Both the position numbers and the translations under genes were made by a program. DNA of 64,000 bases from Microvirga sp. (GTDB lineage: Bacteria > Pseudomonadota > Alphaproteobacteria > Rhizobiales > Beijerinckiaceae), in contig NZ_JACXAB010000019.1 of the NCBI RefSeq assembly GCF_014699075.1, positions 1-64,000 of the forward strand. Reading direction: 5' to 3'. How positions within the stretch are numbered: position 1 is the first letter of the stretch; each line of letters begins with the position of its first letter. Positions 8,314 through 18,070 of the stretch are shown in pieces. Under the pieces are notes generated by a model. That model made no database searches. It was not told the DNA's origin and saw nothing but the letters and a program-made list of their open reading frames with translations.

Positions 8314-9045
8314 TCAGAATGCCGACGACACACGCGTCTCGTCTTCGACCTCGAAGAGGCGCTGGCCCTGCAGCACCACCACGGGCGAACCGACCGGGAC
8401 GCGGCTGTGGAGGTCGATGATGTCCTGGTTGAACAGACGGATGCAGCCGCTCGACACGGATTGTCCGATGGACCAGGGCTCGGTCGTACCGTGGATGCGA
8501 TACATAGTATCTCGGCCGTTATCGTAGAGATAAAGGGCGCGCGCACCGAGTGGGTTGTTCAGCCCACCTGGCATGCCGCCGGCCCAGCGGGCGTTGCGCT
8601 CCGGCTCGCGCTTGATCATCGCCGCAGTGGGAGTCCAGCCTGGCCACGAGGCCTTGCGGCCAACGCGGGCGCGGCCGCTCCAGGCGAGGCCTTCCTTGCC
8701 GACGCCGATGCCGTAGCGGATCGCGCGGCCGCCCTCGCGCACCAGGTAGAGATAGCGGGATTGCGTATCGACCACGATGGTGCCGGGTTCCTCGCGGCCG
8801 TAATAGGCAACTTCGCGGCGCAGGAAGCGGGGGTCGACCTCGGAAATATCGGTAACGGGGAGCGGATGAGGCTCGTCAAGGCGGGGTCCGTACATCGCCG
8901 CATAAGCGGGATCGATGCGGCGCACGGCTTGCTGCGGCGGAGGCTGGGTGGACACGCAGGCCGCCAAGGCTATGGGAAGGAGAAGGGCAAGGGAGCGGAC
9001 AGCTCTGTGCAACAGGGATCGGCTCGGGGCCAGTGCAGCAAACAT
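8314..9045 (-). CDS. L,D-transpeptidase lipoprotein (YkuD domain)
   Basis: The enzyme makes peptidoglycan cross-links or attaches proteins to peptidoglycan in the periplasm. From the Met at 9045 it has 243 residues. A signal sequence ends in a lipobox (LPIALAAC, Cys about residue 28). A YkuD catalytic domain follows from TIVVDTQSRYLYLV onward, with the active-site run HGTTEPWSIGQS and SSGCIRLFNQD (His and Cys nucleophile present). The frame is open up to 9234, but the added residues do not resemble a signal peptide, so 9045 is preferred. The ribosome binding site is weak. Confidence 0.88.
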   Translation of the reverse strand: MFAALAPSRSLLHRAVRSLALLLPIALAACVSTQPPPQQAVRRIDPAYAAMYGPRLDEPHPLPVTDISEVDPRFLRREVAYYGREEPGTIVVDTQSRYLYLVREGGRAIRYGIGVGKEGLAWSGRARVGRKASWPGWTPTAAMIKREPERNARWAGGMPGGLNNPLGARALYLYDNGRDTMYRIHGTTEPWSIGQSVSSGCIRLFNQDIIDLHSRVPVGSPVVVLQGQRLFEVEDETRVSSAF

Positions 9046-9300
9046 CAGTTGGGCAACCTGCAGTTTCTGGTTATTAGCATCATCCGCCGGCCCTGACGGG
9101 TGGCGGTACTCCTCAAGAGACATAGTCCCGGTGGTGACGAGAAGGTGGATGCACCGTGGCGGAAATGTGGCAGACAGCGCCTGTGGTTTGCAAGACACAG
9201 TCTTTTGAACGGGTTGATCCAATTCCAGAGGCATGAGTTAACCTCCCGACAAGGTCCGGTAAGGTCTCCGTTCCTATTCAGCTTTCGAGCGAGTGCTTTG

Positions 9301-9879
9301 ATGCAATCTCCTTCCATCCATATGCTCACGATCTGCGGCATCTCGGAATTGCCCGACCAGCGCGAGCGGTCCGTGACGCATGTGCTATCGATTCTCGACC
9401 CGGACCATCCGGACCCCGAGGCTTTCGGATCTTACGATCCCCATCACAGAACGATCCTGCGCTTCCATGACATCATCAATCCCATTGAAGGCATGGTCCT
9501 GCCTGCACCTGAGCATGTGGAGGCGGTGCTGCGTTTCGGCGACGAGGTGGCGGCGGGACATGCCGGGAAGATCGAGGGGCATCTGCTCGTGCACTGCCAT
9601 ATGGGTGTGTCCCGCTCGACGGCTGCCATGCTGACCCTGTTGGCTCAGACGCATCCGGAGGAGAGTGAGGAAAAGCTCTTCGAAAGACTGACCGAGATTC
9701 GTCCTCAGGCATGGCCGAATTCGCTCATGATCGCGTTCGCCGACGAGCTTTTGTCCCGCAACGGGCGGCTCGTGGATGCTCTGCGCCGGCACTACGGACG
9801 CCAGATTCGTCGAATGCCCCGCTATGAGCAGCTCATGCGCGATCTCGGCCGCGGCCGCGAGGTCGAGATGGCGGCTTAA
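9301..9879 (+). CDS. Tyrosine phosphatase-like protein
   Basis: The 192-residue cytoplasmic protein has a dual-specificity/tyrosine phosphatase fold. The P-loop VHCHMGVSRSTA gives the Cys-x5-Arg signature (Cys about residue 100). An upstream Asp in the FHDIINP segment could be the general acid. No signal peptide is visible. It is divergent from the L,D-transpeptidase gene. An in-frame extension to 9100 has no family character, and the ATG at 9301 follows a short non-coding spacer. Its substrate is unknown. Confidence 0.8.
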   Translation: MQSPSIHMLTICGISELPDQRERSVTHVLSILDPDHPDPEAFGSYDPHHRTILRFHDIINPIEGMVLPAPEHVEAVLRFGDEVAAGHAGKIEGHLLVHCHMGVSRSTAAMLTLLAQTHPEESEEKLFERLTEIRPQAWPNSLMIAFADELLSRNGRLVDALRRHYGRQIRRMPRYEQLMRDLGRGREVEMAA

Positions 9880-9899
9880 GTGTCCGATCACCCTTCAAC

Positions 9900-10006
9900 C
9901 TCATCCTGAGGAGCCGCGCAGCGGCGTCTCGAAGGAGCTTCCAGCGGGTGCTGGAGGCGCCCTGATCCTTCGAGACGGTCACTGGGCGTGACGTCCTCAG
10001 GATGAC
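9900..10006. repeat. Palindromic intergenic repeat, CTCATCCTGAGGA type (copy 1)
   Basis: Outer arms are CTCATCCTGAGGAG and CGTCCTCAGGATGA. Inner arms are GTCTCGAAGGA and TCCTTCGAGAC. The same architecture recurs at 45715-45813. It lies between two convergent genes, where a hairpin-forming element would not disturb promoters. Confidence 0.85.
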
Positions 10007-10035
10007 GGCTTTAGGGAGTGGTTCGCTTAATCAGT

Positions 10036-10491
10036 CTACCGCGCAGGCGCCTTGCCCAGCACGCCGAACTTCGCATCCGGCTTGACGTGACCTTGTCCAG
10101 CCTCGTCGTTCGCCAGCTCCTCCAGGATCGGGCAATGCGGACGCGTGTCGCCATGACAGTTCCTGGCGAGATGCGTCAGTGTCGAAGCCATCTCCTGCAA
10201 TTCGCGGATCTTGCGCTCGAGCAGGGTCACATGTTCGAGTGCAATGGCCTTCACGTCCTTGCTCGCCCGTTCGCGATCCTGCCAGAGCGACACCAGATCG
10301 GCGATCTGCTCGACGGAGAAACCGAGATCGCGTGCCCGGCGTATGAAGCGCAGGGTATGCACGTCATGATCCGAATAGACCCGGTAGCCAGCCTCCGTGC
10401 GCACGGTCTTCGGGATCAGCCCGATGGATTCGTAGTAGCGGATCATCTTGGCGGAGACGCCGGAGGCCTGAGCGGCTTGTCCGATATTCAT
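10036..10491 (-). CDS. cueR: CueR-type copper-responsive MerR regulator
   Basis: This 151-residue MerR-family activator has an N-terminal winged helix ([21 protein letters not shown]), a dimerisation helix, and a C-terminal metal loop CHGDTRPHC. Two cysteines seven residues apart are the Cu(I)-binding signature of CueR. It is the second gene of the copA operon, and its ATG overlaps the copA stop by four bases, so the two are likely translationally coupled. The matching operator lies upstream of copA. The regulator thus probably controls its own synthesis together with the pump. Confidence 0.92.
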   Translation of the reverse strand: MNIGQAAQASGVSAKMIRYYESIGLIPKTVRTEAGYRVYSDHDVHTLRFIRRARDLGFSVEQIADLVSLWQDRERASKDVKAIALEHVTLLERKIRELQEMASTLTHLARNCHGDTRPHCPILEELANDEAGQGHVKPDAKFGVLGKAPAR

Positions 10492-13016
10492 GCGACACTT
10501 TCAGCAGTTCGAGCGGCAGAGGCGGTGCCCTGCACGGAGGGAACGGGAGCCTTGAAGCCGCGCAGCCTCAGGGCATTGCCGAGAACGAAGACGCTGGAGA
10601 GCGCCATGGCGCCCGCCGCGAAGATCGGCGAGAGCAGGATGCCGTAGATCGGGTACAGCACGCCCGCGGCGACAGGGATCAGCAGCACGTTGTAGGCGAA
10701 GGCCCAGAACAGGTTCTGGCCGATGTTGCGGATGGTGGCTTTCGACAGGGCGATGGCGTTGACCACGCCGCGCACGTCGCCGGACATGAGCACCACGTCG
10801 GCGCTCTCGATGGCGATGTCCGTGCCGGTGCCGATGGCAATGCCGATATCGGCCTCCGCCAGCGCCGGCGCATCGTTGATGCCGTCGCCGACAAAGGCGA
10901 TTTTGCCATGCGTTGCGCGCAGGCGCTTCACCACCTCGACCTTGCCGTCGGGCAGGACCTCCGCCACGACCTCGTCGATGCCGATCTGCCGGGCGATCGC
11001 TTCGGCGGTCCTGCGGTTGTCGCCGGTGATCATCGCGACCTTCAGGCCGAGGGCATGGAGAGCCGCGATGGCTTCAGGGGTCGAGGCCTTGATTGGATCG
11101 GCAACTGCAATGACAGCCGCAAGCCGGCCATCGACAGCCGCATAGAGCGGGCTCTTGCCCTGGGTTCCGAGGCGGGCGGCCGTGTCGCTGAACTCCGCAA
11201 CCGAGAGTCCGAGCTTCGTCATGAAGCGGTCCGCGCCCACATCGACCTTCCGGCCCTCGACCGTGGCCGAGACGCCGAAGCCCGGCACAGCCTCGAAGCG
11301 GTGGGTCGAAGGCAGAGCGAGTCCACGCTTCTCGGCGGCCGCGACGATGGCTTGGGCGATCGGGTGCTCCGAGCGGGCTTCCACGGCGGCAACCAGCCTC
11401 AGCGCATCCGCCTCGGAGACGCTGGGAGCGGTCACGAAATCGGTCAGGTCCGGGCGCCCTTGCGTCAGGGTGCCGGTCTTGTCGAGGGCGACGACGCCGA
11501 CCTCCTTCAGGCTCTGCAGGGCCTCGCCCTGGCGGAAAAGCACGCCGAGCTCTGCCGCCCGGCCCGTGCCGACCATGATCGAGGTCGGCGTGGCCAGACC
11601 CATGGCGCAGGGGCAGGCGATGATCAGCACGGCCACCGCATTGACCAGCGCACATGTCAGCGCCGGTTCAGGGCCGAGGACGAGCCAGACCAGGAAGGTG
11701 AGGGCGGCAGCCGCCATCACGGCCGGCACGAACCAAGCCGTCACCCGGTCGACCAGCGCCTGGATCGGCAGCTTGGATCCTTGCGCCTGCTCGACCATGC
11801 GGATGATCTGGGCCAGCACCGTGTCGGCACCGATGCGGGTGGCCCGGAAGGTGAAGCTGCCGGTCTTGTTGATGGTGCCGCCCACGACCTCGGTGCCTTG
11901 GGCTTTCTGCACCGGCACCGGCTCGCCGGTGATCATGGATTCGTCCACGAAGGAGGAGCCTTCCAGGACCTCGCCGTCGACCGGGATCTTCTCGCCTGGG
12001 CGCACCTGGACGACATCGCCGGCGAGCACCTGATCGAGCGGGGTCTCCAGAGTTTGGCCGTCGCGCATCACACGGGCAGTCTTGGCCTGCAGGCCCATGA
12101 GGTGCTTGATCGCCTCCGAGGTGCGCCCCTTCGCCTTGGCTTCCAGATAGCGCCCGAGCAGGATCAGGGTCACGATCACGGCCGCGGCCTCGTAATAGAC
12201 ATTGGCCATGGCGGCGGGCAGGAGCCCCGGCAGGAAGGTGGCCACCACCGAATAGGCGTAAGCCGCGCTGGTGCCGAGCACCACGAGGGAGTTCATGTCG
12301 GGTGCCCAGCGCAGGAGCGCGGGAATGCCCTTGCGGAAGAAGCGCAGGCCCGGCCCGAACAGCACCAGGGTGGTGAGCGCGAATTGCAGATACCAGCTCG
12401 TGCGGTGCCCAAGGGTGCCCATCACCCAGTAATGGATCGCCGGGATGAAATGCGAGCCCATTTCGAGCACGAAGACGGGCAGGGTCAGGATGGCTGCAAG
12501 CGCAAGGGAGCGCTGGAGACCGGAGATCTCTGCCTCCCGGGCCGCGTGCTCACGGTCGTTGTGATCGTCGCCCTGCCGCAACGCCTCGGCCTCGTAGCCG
12601 GTCTGCGCGACGGCGTCGATCAGGCGGCCCACCATGTCCGCTCCGCCCAGATAACGGATGGAGGCGCGTTCGGTGGCGAGGTTGACGTTGGCCTCCAGGA
12701 CACCGGGGACTCGGCTCAGCGCCTTCTCGACCCGGCCGACACAGGAGGCGCAGGTCATGCCGCCGATCTTCAGCTCGACCGATCTGTCGGAGGGCTCGTA
12801 GCCCACCGTGCGGATCGCCTCGGCAACGGCGGCGGGATTTGCGCCGCCCGATCCAAATTCCACATGGGCCCGTTCCGTCGCCAGATTGACATTGGCGGCT
12901 TTCACGCCCTCGACCGAACGGATCGCCTTCTCGACCCGGTTCACGCAGGACGCGCAGGTCATGCCCTGGATGGGAATGTCGATTGCATCGATAGGGGCAA
13001 GCTTGCCGGCGGCCAT
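10488..13016 (-). CDS. copA: Copper-exporting P1B-type ATPase
   Basis: This inner-membrane pump exports Cu(I) from the cytoplasm. In its 842 residues two N-terminal heavy-metal domains each carry GMTCASC. The membrane part contains the ion-binding CPC motif ([12 protein letters not shown]). The actuator TGEPVPV, phosphorylation [13 protein letters not shown] and hinge [11 protein letters not shown] motifs are all present. The ATG at 13016 has AGGAG upstream; a 29-codon in-frame extension would run over the promoter and is rejected. The operon order is copA then cueR. Confidence 0.95.
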   Translation of the reverse strand: MAAGKLAPIDAIDIPIQGMTCASCVNRVEKAIRSVEGVKAANVNLATERAHVEFGSGGANPAAVAEAIRTVGYEPSDRSVELKIGGMTCASCVGRVEKALSRVPGVLEANVNLATERASIRYLGGADMVGRLIDAVAQTGYEAEALRQGDDHNDREHAAREAEISGLQRSLALAAILTLPVFVLEMGSHFIPAIHYWVMGTLGHRTSWYLQFALTTLVLFGPGLRFFRKGIPALLRWAPDMNSLVVLGTSAAYAYSVVATFLPGLLPAAMANVYYEAAAVIVTLILLGRYLEAKAKGRTSEAIKHLMGLQAKTARVMRDGQTLETPLDQVLAGDVVQVRPGEKIPVDGEVLEGSSFVDESMITGEPVPVQKAQGTEVVGGTINKTGSFTFRATRIGADTVLAQIIRMVEQAQGSKLPIQALVDRVTAWFVPAVMAAAALTFLVWLVLGPEPALTCALVNAVAVLIIACPCAMGLATPTSIMVGTGRAAELGVLFRQGEALQSLKEVGVVALDKTGTLTQGRPDLTDFVTAPSVSEADALRLVAAVEARSEHPIAQAIVAAAEKRGLALPSTHRFEAVPGFGVSATVEGRKVDVGADRFMTKLGLSVAEFSDTAARLGTQGKSPLYAAVDGRLAAVIAVADPIKASTPEAIAALHALGLKVAMITGDNRRTAEAIARQIGIDEVVAEVLPDGKVEVVKRLRATHGKIAFVGDGINDAPALAEADIGIAIGTGTDIAIESADVVLMSGDVRGVVNAIALSKATIRNIGQNLFWAFAYNVLLIPVAAGVLYPIYGILLSPIFAAGAMALSSVFVLGNALRLRGFKAPVPSVQGTASAARTAESVA

Positions 13017-13047
13017 GGGGAATCTCCTGATCCTGATATAGGGAGCA

Positions 13048-13078
13048 GGTTTAATCCTTCCAATCATGGGAAGGTCAA
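13048..13078 (-). promoter_or_regulatory. CueR-dependent promoter of copA-cueR
   Basis: On the minus strand, TTGACC (-35) is followed by a dyad CCTTCC-N7-GGAAGG and a -10-like TAAACC, with exactly 19 bases between the two hexamers. A 19-bp spacer spanned by such a dyad is the hallmark of MerR-family copper promoters, in which the regulator untwists DNA to align the hexamers. It sits about 30 bases upstream of the copA start. Confidence 0.88.
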
Positions 13079-13245
13079 GCGCCTTCGAAAACCTCGCCTT
13101 CAAGACCTGCCGAGCCCTGGAACCGGGCTTTAAGCAGAGTCATTGATCCGACACGTTTGCCACATACGCCGCGCCCTTGGGCCTCTTGGCAATTGGACCT
13201 TTTGGCTTGTGCCGAGCGGGGCGGTGCCTTTACCTGTAACGATAA

Positions 13246-14088
13246 TTGAGCCGGTACGAACCTTTGAAGCACACCGAAAACCCGGGGCAAACCCTTCGGA
13301 TCCTCACCTACAACGTCCACCGCTGGCTCGGCACGGACAGGCAGATTTCCCCGACCCGGATTGCGGAGGTCATCGCATCCTGCCAGCCGGACATCGTTGC
13401 CCTGCAGGAGGTGCGCGTCGGGCGGGCGCGGGCAGGGGAGGTGGATCAGGCCGCAACCGTGGCCTCGGCTCTCGGCATGGACCTGCATTTCCAGCCCACA
13501 ATCCGCATCCTGGGCGAGCAGTACGGCATTGCAGTCCTGACGCGCCACTCCTCGCGGGTGGTGAAGTCGGGACGGCTCCCCACCCAGTCGACGCGACCCT
13601 CCTTCGAGAAGCGCAGCGCCCTCTGGGTGGCCGTGGAGATCGACGGGCAGACGATCCAAGTGGTCAACGCCCATCTCTCCCTCCGCTCGGGGGAAAGGCG
13701 AACCCAGGCGGCAGCTCTCGTCGGACGGGATTGGATCGGCCATCCCGATTGCGGCGAGCCGGCGGTGCTGCTGGGGGATTTCAATGCGCCGCCCCTTTCA
13801 CGATCCTACCGGCTGATCGCCGACAGGCTGCAGGACGCCCAGCTCTCAAACTCCTTCGGCGAGCCGCAGCCGACCTTTCACACCCGCGCACCGGTGCTGC
13901 GCCTCGATCACGTCTTCGTCACCAAATCGATCGAGGTGATCGATGCCGGGCCTGTGAGAACCCCCTTGGCCCGCGTCGCATCGGACCACTTCCCCCTGCT
14001 GGCGCAGCTTCGTGTCCGAAAGCATATCAAGGCTGCGGAGCGAACCCACGCAGGAGAGCTTCTGGGTGAGCCTGCAACTGGCCTGTGA
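13246..14088 (+). CDS. Endonuclease/exonuclease/phosphatase-family protein
   Basis: The 280-residue protein has the EEP fold. LRILTYNVHRWLG supplies the first metal-binding Asn. VALQEV carries the catalytic Glu, VNAHLSL the His, LLGDFNAPP the Asp/Asn pair, and VASDHFPLLAQL the closing Asp-His pair. Such enzymes cut DNA, or dephosphorylate lipids or nucleotides; the substrate here is unknown. The start is uncertain: TTG at 13246 is used, and another TTG at 13264 is possible. There is no clear signal peptide. It is divergent from copA. Confidence 0.82.
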   Translation: MSRYEPLKHTENPGQTLRILTYNVHRWLGTDRQISPTRIAEVIASCQPDIVALQEVRVGRARAGEVDQAATVASALGMDLHFQPTIRILGEQYGIAVLTRHSSRVVKSGRLPTQSTRPSFEKRSALWVAVEIDGQTIQVVNAHLSLRSGERRTQAAALVGRDWIGHPDCGEPAVLLGDFNAPPLSRSYRLIADRLQDAQLSNSFGEPQPTFHTRAPVLRLDHVFVTKSIEVIDAGPVRTPLARVASDHFPLLAQLRVRKHIKAAERTHAGELLGEPATGL

Positions 14089-14205
14089 AATACTGTATCC
14101 ATTAGTCTAAGGTGCCTTGAAAGCGCCATCGTATGACGTAGGAATTAGTCATCGTGTTACGTTATAATTTTTAATTCCCGCTGGGGCTCGGGAAGAAGGG
14201 TCACG

Positions 14206-14820
14206 ATGAAGCTGTACTACACGCCTGGAGCCTGTTCTCTCGCGCCAAGGATTATCGCCTGCGAAGCCGGTCTGCAGATCGAGTATGACAAGGTCGACCT
14301 GAAAACCCAAACGACGGCTTCCGGCCGGGACTACATCAGGATCAATCCGAAGGGCTATGTTCCGGCGCTCGCCCTTCACAGCGGCGACATTCTGGCCGAG
14401 GTGCCGGTGATCCTCGAGTATCTGGCCGATCAGGTGCCTGCCGCCCGCCTCCTGCCGAAACTGGGATCCCTGGAGCGCTACCGCGTCAAGGAGTGGCTCG
14501 ACTTCACGGGCGCGGAGCTTCACAAGGGCTTCGATCCGCTCTGGACCGCCCCGATGCCGCCGAAGGCCCGGCAACTGGCCGTGAGCCACCTCCAGCGTCG
14601 CTTTGCCTATCTCGATCAGTGCCTGCGGGAGCGGTCCTACTTGGCCGGCGAGCATTTCACCGTCGCCGACGCCTATTGTTTCACCGTGCTCAGCTGGAGC
14701 CGCTTTCACCGCATCGACCTCTCGGCCCATCCGGCCGTGACCGCCTATATGACCCGGGTCTCCGCCCGCCCGATGGTGAAGCACGCCCTCGAGGCTGAGG
14801 GATTGATAGCACAGGCCTGA
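14206..14820 (+). CDS. Glutathione S-transferase, beta-class-like
   Basis: The 204-residue cytoplasmic enzyme has an N-terminal thioredoxin-like domain (MKLYYTPGACSLAPRI) with Cys10 at the place of the beta-class catalytic cysteine. The cis-Pro segment is GYVPAL and the all-helical C-terminal domain ends in ARPMVKHALEAEGL. It conjugates glutathione to electrophiles or reduces mixed disulfides. A purine-rich GAAGAAGGG precedes the ATG. It is followed by a glycosyltransferase gene with its own spacing. Confidence 0.88.
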   Translation: MKLYYTPGACSLAPRIIACEAGLQIEYDKVDLKTQTTASGRDYIRINPKGYVPALALHSGDILAEVPVILEYLADQVPAARLLPKLGSLERYRVKEWLDFTGAELHKGFDPLWTAPMPPKARQLAVSHLQRRFAYLDQCLRERSYLAGEHFTVADAYCFTVLSWSRFHRIDLSAHPAVTAYMTRVSARPMVKHALEAEGLIAQA

Positions 14821-14895
14821 ACAATCGCCCAGCCGCCTATTGCTGAGCGATTCAAGGCTCTTGCCATCAACCGGTAGGGCGGCTAGGCACCCGCC

Positions 14896-15693
14896 ATGCT
14901 TCCTGTCTCCGTCTTCATCATTGCCAAGAATGAGGCCGACCGGATCGGCGCGACCATCCGCGCCATTCGCGGGCTGACGGATGATTTGGTTGTTGTCGAC
15001 TCAGGCTCGACCGATGGAACTCAGGCGGTGGCCGAGGAACTCGGCGCCCGCGTCATTTACAATCCATGGCCAGGCTACGGCCTTCAGAAGCGCTTCGCCG
15101 AGGATCAGTGCCGGCACGAATGGCTCCTGAACCTCGATGCGGACGAGGTAGTGTCGCCGGAGCTTCTGGCCGAAATACGCGCCTTGTTCGCCCAGGGGGA
15201 GCCTCCCTGCCAGGCCTACGGAATCTGGATTGCGGAAACCTTCCCGGGGGAGGCGGCTCCGCACCCTTTGGCCTACCGCGTCGCGCCGGTCCGGCTCTAC
15301 CGTCGGGATGCCGGCCGGTATTCCTCGTCGCTCGTTCATGACCGGGTCGAACTGAAGCCGGACACGAAGACCGGCAAGCTGAAGGGCCTCGTGCACCACC
15401 GGTCCGTGCGATCCCTCGGGGATCAGCTCGCCAAGCTCAACAGCTATACGGATCAGCAGGCCGTCGACTTCGAGGTGAGAGGCATCTCGATCCCCACATG
15501 GCGGGTCTATTTCGAGTTCCCCGCCGCCTTCCTGAAAGCCTATTTCGGGAGGCTGCATGTTCTGCGCGGCACCTACGGCTTCCTGATCGCCATGAACTAC
15601 GCCACCTGGCGCCATCTGCGGCTGGCCAAGCACTACGAGCGCAAGCGCATGAATGCGCTGGCCAAGGCCAATTCCAGGGCTGAGCGGGCGTAA
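14896..15693 (+). CDS. Family 2 glycosyltransferase, WaaE/KdtX-like
   Basis: The 265-residue GT-A enzyme opens with VSVFIIAKNEADRI, then VVDSGSTDGT, and has a metal-binding NLDADE (DxD-type) near residue 80. Segments RLYRRD, VHDRVEL and a C-terminal amphipathic, basic region fit the WaaE/KdtX group, which adds a sugar to lipopolysaccharide core at the inner face of the inner membrane. No membrane-spanning helix is clear. The acceptor is inferred only from family resemblance. Confidence 0.85.
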   Translation: MLPVSVFIIAKNEADRIGATIRAIRGLTDDLVVVDSGSTDGTQAVAEELGARVIYNPWPGYGLQKRFAEDQCRHEWLLNLDADEVVSPELLAEIRALFAQGEPPCQAYGIWIAETFPGEAAPHPLAYRVAPVRLYRRDAGRYSSSLVHDRVELKPDTKTGKLKGLVHHRSVRSLGDQLAKLNSYTDQQAVDFEVRGISIPTWRVYFEFPAAFLKAYFGRLHVLRGTYGFLIAMNYATWRHLRLAKHYERKRMNALAKANSRAERA

Positions 15694-15705
15694 CGTTATG
15701 CGGCC

Positions 15706-16059
15706 TCAAAGGGCGGCAATGACCTGGATTTCAAGCTTGTAGTCGGAATCCGCCAGCTTGGACTCGACACAGACCCGGGCCGGAGCCTGCCCCGGAACAA
15801 CCCAGGCATCCCACACGGCATTCATCTCTTCATAGGATGCCATGTCGGCGAGCCAGATCGTCGCCTGCAGGAGCTTCGACCTGTCGCTGCCGATCTCGGC
15901 CAGCGACTGCTCGATCTGCCCGAGAATGTCACGGGTCTGCTCCGCAACGGATCCATCAAGCGTGGTCTCAGGGACATAGCCCGAGAAATAGGCCGTGTTC
16001 CCGATGATCACGAGATCGCTGTATCGCGCAGCGACGCCGATGCGCCGAATGTCCATCAT
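15706..16059 (-). CDS. RidA/YjgF-family protein
   Basis: The 117-residue protein has the chorismate-mutase-like fold of RidA. The run VPGQAPARVCVESKLADSDYKLEIQVIA contains the conserved Arg that binds the substrate carboxylate and the closing Glu. RidA hydrolyses reactive enamine/imine intermediates made by PLP enzymes. This member diverges at the N-terminus from archetypal RidA, so it may belong to a sister subgroup with another substrate. A second Met lies at 16056. It is convergent with the glycosyltransferase gene. Confidence 0.85.
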   Translation of the reverse strand: MMDIRRIGVAARYSDLVIIGNTAYFSGYVPETTLDGSVAEQTRDILGQIEQSLAEIGSDRSKLLQATIWLADMASYEEMNAVWDAWVVPGQAPARVCVESKLADSDYKLEIQVIAAL

Positions 16060-16195
16060 GGCCTCATCCCGCTCATGTGTTGCCTCTCCCGCGCCGGATT
16101 AGCACAGCCCATCGGCTTCTGGGAGCACAGGCCCACAAGACAAGCTCGGCAATTGCTGCTAGGAGGGCTGACCCTGCTCCTACTCCGAGGAACCG

Positions 16196-16615
16196 ATGCT
16201 CGCCCGGACTCTGCCCTTGATTCTCGCTGCGGTCCTGGCCGCATCCGTCTCAGGCTGTGCCCGAGGAACGGCTCCCGGATCGCTCTCGTACTACGTGGCG
16301 ACACCGGCGTACAAGGTCGAGACGCGATGCGGCGGCGGCTACCAGGTCTTCCAGAGACCCGGAGAGCCAACAATCCTGGTGGCTGCATACGCCATTTCCG
16401 AGGCGGTGCAGACCATGTGCGAGCAGCGCCGCGGGATCGTGCCCGTATCAGTAACCGGTGTCAGGCATGAGGAAGCCGCGGTCGAGTACATCGCCACGAG
16501 ACCTGACCTGAAGGGCTGCACGGTCGTGAGCGGAATCGAGCACACCCGCTTGCACTCGGAGTTCGTTCTGTCCTGTCCGGGTGTGGCGACGGGCGTCGTG
16601 AGCGTGAAAGGCTGA
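16196..16615 (+). CDS. Hypothetical lipoprotein (139 aa)
   Basis: A signal peptide ends in a lipobox-like ASVSGC (Cys about residue 21). The mature part of about 118 residues has four further cysteines (ETRCGGG, TMCEQ, KGCTVV, LSCPG), which could form two disulfides in the periplasm. AGGAACCG precedes the ATG. No family is recognised. It is divergent from the RidA-like gene and is the last ordinary gene before the accessory region. Confidence 0.7.
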   Translation: MLARTLPLILAAVLAASVSGCARGTAPGSLSYYVATPAYKVETRCGGGYQVFQRPGEPTILVAAYAISEAVQTMCEQRRGIVPVSVTGVRHEEAAVEYIATRPDLKGCTVVSGIEHTRLHSEFVLSCPGVATGVVSVKG

Positions 16616-17336
<721 letters not shown>

Positions 17337-17343
17337 GTGTGGG

Positions 17344-17391
17344 TTGACCCTGCGCCGACTGATGAATACATGAGAATGAACGTTCATTCTC
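17344..17391 (+). promoter_or_regulatory. TetR operator and putative promoter of the efflux operon
   Basis: A perfect 20-bp palindrome, GAGAATGAACGTTCATTCTC (17372-17391), lies 23 bases before the TetR start. A TTGACC (17344-17349) stands at a -35 distance, with the weak -10 region running into the palindrome. The class is typical of TetR-family autoregulation: the bound dimer would block RNA polymerase. Confidence 0.8.
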
Positions 17392-17414
17392 GTAACTTCG
17401 AAACATTGTGCCTC

Positions 17415-18044
17415 ATGGCAGATCAGCAAGTTCTCCTCGACCCGAAGGCGGATCCATCTGCCGAGCGTCAGACGCGCATCCTCAATGCCGCCGAGCGCTG
17501 CTTCGTCCGCTCCGGTTTTCACCGCACCACCATGCAGGACGTGGCTGCCGAGGCTGGAATGAGCCCTGGTAATCTTTACCGCTACTTCGGCTCGAAGGAT
17601 GCCGTCGTTCTGGCTCTCGCCGAGAGGGACCGTGCCCGGATCGGTGAGGACTTCGCTGCGTTGTCCTGGCCGGGTGACCTCCTGCCTACCTTGCGCTCTA
17701 TTGCCCACAAGCATTTTGCCGAGGAGCCGCGGGAGCGGGCGGTGCTCTGCCTGGAGATCTGGGCTGAGGCGACCCGCAACCGATCGTTCGCCACCATGTC
17801 GGAGGCGTTCGACAGGGATATCTGCGAGCGCATGTGCGCCTTGTTCCGGCAGGCGCAGGCCAATGGGGCTATCGCTCCGGAGGTTGACCTGGAGGTGCTC
17901 GCGTCCTTGATCGTGACCATTGCCAACGGCCTGTTCGTGCGTCGGGCCGTGGATGCCACGCTGGATGCCGAGCGCGGGGTCGCAAGCCTGATGGCTGTCA
18001 TCGAGGCGGCCTTTGCCGGGAAGATCAACCTAACACGCACCTGA
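17415..18044 (+). CDS. TetR/AcrR-family regulator of the RND efflux operon
   Basis: The 209-residue repressor has an N-terminal TetR helix-turn-helix (RILNAAERCFVRSGF, then TTMQDVAAEAGMSPGNLYRYF). The C-terminal ligand domain is helical with several Cys and Trp residues. The ATG at 17415 is preferred; the frame is open back to 17337, but that part would be read through the palindromic operator. It is followed after about 26 bases by the adaptor and pump genes on the same strand, so it most likely represses them. The ligand is unknown. Confidence 0.88.
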   Translation: MADQQVLLDPKADPSAERQTRILNAAERCFVRSGFHRTTMQDVAAEAGMSPGNLYRYFGSKDAVVLALAERDRARIGEDFAALSWPGDLLPTLRSIAHKHFAEEPRERAVLCLEIWAEATRNRSFATMSEAFDRDICERMCALFRQAQANGAIAPEVDLEVLASLIVTIANGLFVRRAVDATLDAERGVASLMAVIEAAFAGKINLTRT

Positions 18045-18070
18045 CATCGGGTGCCGGAGATAAGGGTGTC

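Noticed and set aside
10908..13133. 741-codon open frame antisense to copA
   Set aside because: Composition (Gly/Asp/His/Arg-rich) mirrors copA codons and no family is recognisable; copA explains this DNA fully.
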